From: Haematobia irritans
Lineage: Eukaryota; Arthropoda; Insecta; Diptera; Muscidae
Direction: 5' to 3'
Assembly: GCF_050003625.1 (NCBI RefSeq)
Contig: NC_134399.1
Location: 38,704,671 to 38,768,670 of the forward strand
DNA: 64,000 bases
Shown: piece by piece, positions 59,285 to 64,000 of the stretch
Position numbering within the stretch: the stretch's first letter is position 1
Layout of the letters: each line of letters starts with the position of its first letter
The notes under the pieces: model-generated
What the model saw: only the letters and a program-made list of their open reading frames with translations
What the model was told of the DNA's origin: nothing
Database searches by the model: none
Position numbers and translations under genes: made by a program

Positions 59285-60298
59285 ACATGTGGTCAAAATA
59301 ATAAGTACACGTTGGAATTTTTTCCTTTTTGTCCTATCTCAAACATATTTTTTAATTTGGTGTTGTAACTACGTCATGTAACTAGGCAATGTGATATCTG
59401 CTCGATCTATTTGGCAGTCAGAAAAGTTCCTATGCTACGGAAAAAAATTTGTAAAATGAGACTATGCCTCATCAGAAAACATTATAGGTGGTCAGGAACG
59501 GTAGGTGAGAGAAAACGGCGCAATATCCTGTGGAGCGATGACACTAAAAAAATATATTCCGAAATGGTAGTAGTCGTAATGTTCGTCGACCCCAAGGAAA
59601 AGAATTTCAGATGCGCTTCACAAAAATGACGGTCAAGCATGGGAGTGGGAACACTGTGGTATGGGGTTGTTTTTTCTGGTATGGCCTAGATCGAATTTAT
59701 CGCATTATTTATAAAATGACCCTGTTCGAATATAGAAATATATTGGAGAACCCGTACGCATGTAATCTACAAATTCCAAAGATGTTGTTTATTTTTATAT
59801 GTTTCGTACCCAATTCTGTGTTTTAACTCTCCCCAAAGGGTTTCAATGGGTTTAGGGTCTGGTGGCTGAGTAGTCCAATATAGAAGGGTTATGTCATTGT
59901 CTTGGAACCAATTTTTAATAAAGCGAGAAGTGAGTGTAGGATCGTTGTCTTCTTGAAACACCCACCTTAGAGGTATGTTTTCTTCGGAAGCTTGTAAGCA
60001 GTATGTCAAAGCGAGTATAAAATGTTATCAAAATAAAATTGAATACAATGGTTATGTATATTTCACGATTTAGAAAATGTACTTATTATTTTGTCCATTC
60101 ATTTTTGACTATTACTTTGCCTTATTTGGATTAGCTTTTCATTTCACTTGTCTTTTCCAGAAAATTATTTACTTTTAAGTTAAATGTATGCCATTAATAT
60201 GAACTATAGACTTTATTTTGCTTTTCAATAAATATATTTATTAAATTTACCATGGAACATAAAAAAACTTTACTGTACTTATTAATTTGACCACATGT
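59285..60298 (+). mobile_element. Tc1-like element (DD34E) with an internal inversion
   Basis: Ends CACATGTGGTCAAAATAATA (about 59285) and, inverted, TATTAATTTGACCACATGTG (about 60298), with TA on both sides. The transposase start side lies on the plus strand (LWSDDTKK near 59530, then KHGSGNTVVWGCF near 59635, to YRNILEN near 59755). The following part lies on the minus strand (60009-59767: WVFQEDNDPTLTS, LLYWTTQPPDPKPIETLWGELK). So a segment of about 243 bp that should carry the second Asp and the Glu has been flipped. A second TIR-like GTACTTATTATTTTG lies near 60080. Not functional. Confidence 0.8.
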
Positions 60299-60620
60299 GT
60301 ATATAAAATATTAGTCAACCTTATGAAAATAATAGCGAAAAACGACAACTTTTCAATATTCTTTTTTAAAAATGTATGTATAAAAAAACTCGACATTTTA
60401 CGCATCATAAGTGAGTCTACACTCAACTCATTCATTGTTGACTCATTTGGCCGTTATATTCACCGTTACTTTTGCGGGAAGTATTGCCGAGAAGGCAAAA
60501 ATTTCACAATAGAAACTGACAAGTTACATGGGTTACAGAAACCGTACATTTTGAATGTACACAAGCAGAAACGGCTTAGTTATGCTCAAAAGTACATACA
60601 CAAGGACGTTTCATTTTTGA
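60299..60620 (+). pseudogene. N-terminal fragment of a second Tc1-like transposase
   Basis: QKPYILNVHKQKRLSYAQKYIHKDVSFLN (about 60537-60620) resembles the region just ahead of the first catalytic Asp in Tc1-like transposases. The catalytic domain is absent. Its relation to the adjacent inverted element is unclear. Confidence 0.5.
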
Positions 60621-61189
60621 ATATTGTCAATCAAAAAATTGACTTTAAATTCTTAATTAATTTAATCACATTAATGTGCTCACTTTTGTTGCGTAAAAAA
60701 TTGACTTTTTATATAAATGTTTCTAAGAATGAATATTGCAATTTGTTTTTTTTTCACTTTTATTTCGTTAACATTGAATATTACTTTACGCTTGATTGAA
60801 TTAAACCTGTATATTTTTCCAAAAACCTGACGAAAACTCAAATGCTTCTAGGTGCTGGTGCTGACACACTTTTGACGCTCATAGTATGTACTTTTCATAG
60901 TATCATTCATAGTAGAGCAATTCTTTTCCAAAATTTAGCATTAAGGCGGCTTGTAACAATCTATTGACCACTGGTCAGCAAAAACGATTATCTTTCAATC
61001 GTTCATTAGAAGAATCAGCTCCTTCAGCTTTCACTCAAATTTCTATCATTTACTGTTGTGAACTTTAAAACAATATTTACCTTTTTACCTCCGTAAAGTG
61101 AGAGTTGTTAAAATTCGATAACAAAGCAATGAGGGCAACAACAGGGCGATCCATAAAAAAGAAAACTTTAAAAAACTTAACCCAACAAA
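60621..61189. other. intergenic
   Basis: No recognisable gene. Confidence 0.45.
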
Positions 61190-61430
61190 CACAAGGATGA
61201 ACATTTTTCTTAGGTAACGCCATATCAATTTGATAGTGAATCCCATCTTCAACATTAGTTCAAATGGCCTTGCATATTGCTTGCCTTCAACAGATTTTCG
61301 AATGGGTTTGAAGTATTAAAATGAAAATTAGTTTGAAAAGTTGTTGCAAATATGTTAAGGAATTGTTGCTAACGTTTTGAATTCTACTGTTGAGGGTAAT
61401 GTCTGTTTTTTGTTGAGAACGCGATTTTCT
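61190..61430. repeat. CCCAATAAACAC-family fragment
   Basis: CCCAACAAACACAAGGATGA at the left, and TGAGGGTAATGTCTGTTTTT then GTTGAGAACGCGATTTTCT at the right, as in the right terminal repeat of the 35.7-37.8 kb element. It breaks off exactly where the palindrome at 61431 begins. Confidence 0.7.
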
Positions 61431-61476
61431 CTTTATAATATCAATCTTTCGAACGCGAAAGATTGATATTATAAAG
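61431..61476. repeat. Perfect 21-bp inverted repeat with AACG loop
   Basis: CTTTATAATATCAATCTTTC (plus G) and its exact complement are separated by four bases. It lies within repeat debris and is not followed by a T run, so a terminator role is unlikely. Confidence 0.95.
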
Positions 61477-61539
61477 CGAAGTGTCAAAAAGAGATATCGG
61501 ACATGTATCGCCTTCGAAATATACACACATTTTCCAATT

Positions 61540-61760
61540 AAAATTTTAATTGAATTTAGAAATTGAATCAATTAAAAATTTAAATGATTCAACTAATTTT
61601 GTAACTAAAATAAACATAAATCACAAAAATAATGGTAGCAATTAATTTTTTAATTAGCATTGGTGATGGAAACTATCATTTCAGTGATTGAAAAAATTTC
61701 AATTAAAAACTAATTGTATCAATTCATGTTTTGATTGAAGACAAAACTTTTTTTCTGTGG
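61540..61760. repeat. AT-rich AATTAATTTTTTAATT repeat
   Basis: Words shared with 52430-53750 (CAATTAATTTTTTAATT, TTTTTTTCTGTGGTG at the right end). Confidence 0.6.
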
Positions 61761-61959
61761 TGTACCCAATGTGAGTATATTTGTTACTTGCTTACAGATT
61801 TATCGTGTTGCAACCATATGAGAGACGGATTTGTCCTAAAGTTAAAAGTTCGTCAACTTCATGAGTCATATGCATCCCTTACGTTGTCGTGTAGCTCAAA
61901 CAATAGTATTTCTCACATTATTATAACTTTTTTTTACAATAGCATATAACGTACGCACG

Positions 61960-62260
61960 CATGGTATGTAATTCCACCTTAAAGCCTAGTACTAAGATCA
62001 CGTTTTCGCACGAGAAACTGTTATACTCCATACAAAAAACGTTAGCGCGGAATAAATGCGAAATCTTTGTTTTGAGCACATATTTATACAACCCTGGATT
62101 TTTTCGCACGAAAAAATATGCAGGTATATTATTTCGCATAAATAAGTTAACAACCCTGGGTTTGAGACCCTATTTACGGAAATATATGAAGATATTCGTT
62201 TTTTGCAGAAACAAACTTAGTACTAAGCATAAAGGCGGAACATGTAATTTACCTAAAGTG
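61960..62260. mobile_element. MITE with CCTAGTACTAAG inverted ends
   Basis: GTAATTCCACCTTAAAGCCT then AGTACTAAG at the left; CTTAGTACTAAGCATAAAGG then CGGAACATGTAATTT at the right. About 300 bp with imperfect inverted ends of about 35 bp. The open frame across it is composition only. Confidence 0.65.
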
Positions 62261-62544
62261 GAACTTTAAGGCATTAATGATAAATAAAATAACAATGTTT
62301 ACAAAGTAATTTCGACCAACATTTAATTGGACTCTCGGGCACCCTTGACGGGAGCTACACATTTGTTATATGAATTATTGAAAATGAATTTGTTAAAGAA
62401 CAATAAATTGCACAGGCATATAAACAACAATACAGATTACATTTATTATTGTACTAATTAATATACCAATAACATATTACTAGATCAAATTACTAGTAAA
62501 TATTTATTTGTACAGATTATACATAAAGTGAATATGATGCACTA

Positions 62545-62889
62545 CTAATCAGCTTTCTTCGAAACGTTAGATCTTTTCACGACATTATTTTGAACAGCAC
62601 CATTAGTTGACAATTTCAGATTTTCTGAACTTTCCGAAACATCACTTTCATCACTCGATCTAATATCACCAGACATCTGAAAAATTTACCAAAGTAAAAA
62701 GTTCATTTTGAATTATTCTTTATACATGATTATTAAGTTCTTACCAAGCCTTTCTGTAAAGAATCTATAACAATCTTAAGTATCATATACGTCCATACTA
62801 TATGCAGAAGAAGTAACATTATGAGCAAACTATTAAAAATATAGTAAGCTGGAAACATGGGAAGTATTTTGGGCGCTTCAATCGACGTG
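62545..62889 (-). CDS. schlank: Ceramide synthase (schlank/LASS), last two exons
   Basis: ER membrane enzyme that N-acylates sphingoid bases (family knowledge). Exons 62889-62745 and 62676-62545; the 68-base intron between them has GT..AG borders. Together they give 91 residues plus stop. The first carries IEAPKILPMFPAYYIFNSLLIMLLLLHIVWTYMI-type sequence, the last transmembrane part of the TLC domain, then KIVIDSLQKGL. The second is a Ser/Asp/Glu-rich tail (GDIRSSDESDVSESSEN) as in other ceramide synthases, with likely phosphorylation sites. The TLC catalytic His residues, homeobox-like part and N-terminus must lie upstream, to the right of or outside the window. Naming follows the fly family member. 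Confidence 0.85.
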
Positions 62890-64000
62890 CTAAAATAAAA
62901 AAATAGATAATATTTAAATTACTACAAAACAAGTATAATGGGAAGTCATAATGCATATCACATATATGCAATAATATGAAATGTTATTTATTATTAATAA
63001 TATTGCTATTATTAACCCTTTAATGTTCAATGCTGCCTAAGTGAAACTTTTAATTTCAATTCCCGTTATATATTTTTATTTATTTAAATGGCGTTTTTTA
63101 GTTATGCAAGCTCACATCCTGTTGGTGTTTCAGTGACTTTTTGATTTTTTTCTTAAGAAAATTTCTACTAATCATTTGGAGAAAAAGTTTTTATCGAGCA
63201 ACGAAGTGAAAGATATAAATATAAAATGTGGTCAGCCTTCAAAGTCAAAGTTTTTATCGAGCAACGAAGTGAAAGATATAAATATAAAATGTGGTCAGCC
63301 TTTTCAAAACTAACCCTATTTTTCGTCATGGATCTGAAAAAAAAAAAACAGAACACCTAGAACTGGGAATTTTTTCCAGTTCATATCTGACATGAGACAA
63401 ACACATATCTAGCATTAGCAAATTGTGACATGAAATGTTTAATTTCATTGAGCCATATTAATATTTGAAATCAAATTAATTAGCGAATAACTGTTTCTTG
63501 TTTACAAATCGGTATCCAAAGGCAATAGCCGAGATATCGAAGGGTTAAAAAAGTCAAACTGCTTTTGTCATGTAATTTCAATATACCTGTACAATGGCGA
63601 GCATTTATGCACACATCAGATTTTAGTTTAAAACTGCATATTTAAAACTGCATATGATGTGTTCGTACGGAATATTTGGCCTCTACGTTTGAACATTTTA
63701 TCTAAGTTACACTATCGAGCTGTACAAGGAGTATTTTTAAATATTCCACCATATCATGGATCGAATTTAGATTTTAGCTTTGCACTGGACATTGCATAGT
63801 CTAAAATGTTTAATTTGATAGCCAATTCTTCACAATTGTTTCTGTGTCCCCTGTGTATGTATAGTTGTCCATAAAATCGAATGAATTACCTAGAATGCGG
63901 AGGTAATCCTCCATTTTTATTATATAAACGATTATTACCAATCGATCGAGTTGTCACCGAAACAGATACAAACCATCAAGCTTATTTTTTTTTTTAATTT
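62890..64000 (-). other. Intron of the ceramide synthase gene, probably
   Basis: No further exon with TLC sequence could be found up to the window end, so this is probably intron. It holds the tandem repeat at 63184-63305. Confidence 0.5.
63184..63305 (+). repeat. 63-bp tandem duplication
   Basis: AAAGTTTTTATCGAGCAACG at 63184 recurs at 63247; the two units are identical for at least 55 bases, so the duplication is recent. Confidence 0.95.

Noticed and set aside
60287..60799. 170-codon intact gene
   Set aside because: Only a Tc1-like segment in the middle is recognisable; the rest is AT-rich translation and the start overlaps another element's terminal repeat.
61431..61476. Transcription terminator hairpin
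   Set aside because: Eukaryotic context, no T run and no gene ending nearby.

Overview
This window looks like chromosomal DNA of a higher (calyptrate, probably muscid) fly. The genes are split by short introns with GT..AG ends, the background is very AT-rich, and the recognisable proteins have animal or fly counterparts. A mariner element of the irritans type, very like the one known from the horn fly Haematobia irritans, points to Muscidae. No prokaryotic, organellar or CRISPR feature was seen.

Eight host genes can be supported. (1) 10516-13036, minus: four exons of a large phosphotyrosine/SH3-ligand adaptor-like protein, incomplete at its 3' side. (2) 18764-22875, plus: Dbp80 (DDX19-type DEAD-box mRNA-export helicase), 11 coding exons, 466 aa. 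(3) 24496-24918, minus: TMEM203-like membrane protein, single exon. (4) 30842-35601, minus: parvin, 7 exons, 367 aa, complete. (5) 43320-45692, plus: asparagine-synthetase-domain protein (ASNSD1 / Drosophila CG17486 type), 6 exons, 568 aa. (6) 46938-47546, minus: Smn, single exon, with Tudor domain and YG box. (7) 55211-56288, plus: Rab40 with SOCS box, 4 exons. (8) 58093-58530, minus: DNL-type zinc-finger mitochondrial protein. The last two exons of a ceramide synthase (schlank type) lie at 62545-62889, minus. These are unrelated housekeeping or cell-biology genes. There is no operon-like logic; they are islands in a sea of transposable elements.

Most of the remaining sequence is transposon debris, often in datable nests. 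In 0.3-9.1 kb an old minus-strand LINE (PHD-finger ORF1, endonuclease, reverse transcriptase) was hit by a mariner (with TA duplication and a further repeat inside it), by a hAT-type non-autonomous element (perfect 8-bp duplication, itself hit by a MITE) and by a second, plus-strand LINE. At 39.3-42.4 kb five elements sit inside one another, with a DD41D Tc1/mariner derivative at the core. Three DD41D elements occur in total (15.0, 23.2 and 41.0 kb). A family with CCCTGCCA termini is present in at least five copies and keeps one reading frame open in all of them. Other items are a tRNA-derived SINE with perfect target duplication, a Tc1-like transposase gene with an internal inversion, several MITE families with long inverted ends, a 1.4-kb inverted-repeat element, a 2.1-kb element with terminal repeats over 100 bp, perfect palindromes, and T-rich and (TA)n tracts.

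Limits: exon borders were placed by eye from splice consensus and reading-frame continuity. Gene names rest on recognition of protein families. TE family names are given only where a structural hallmark (catalytic triad, target duplication, RNase H, PHD finger) supports them.
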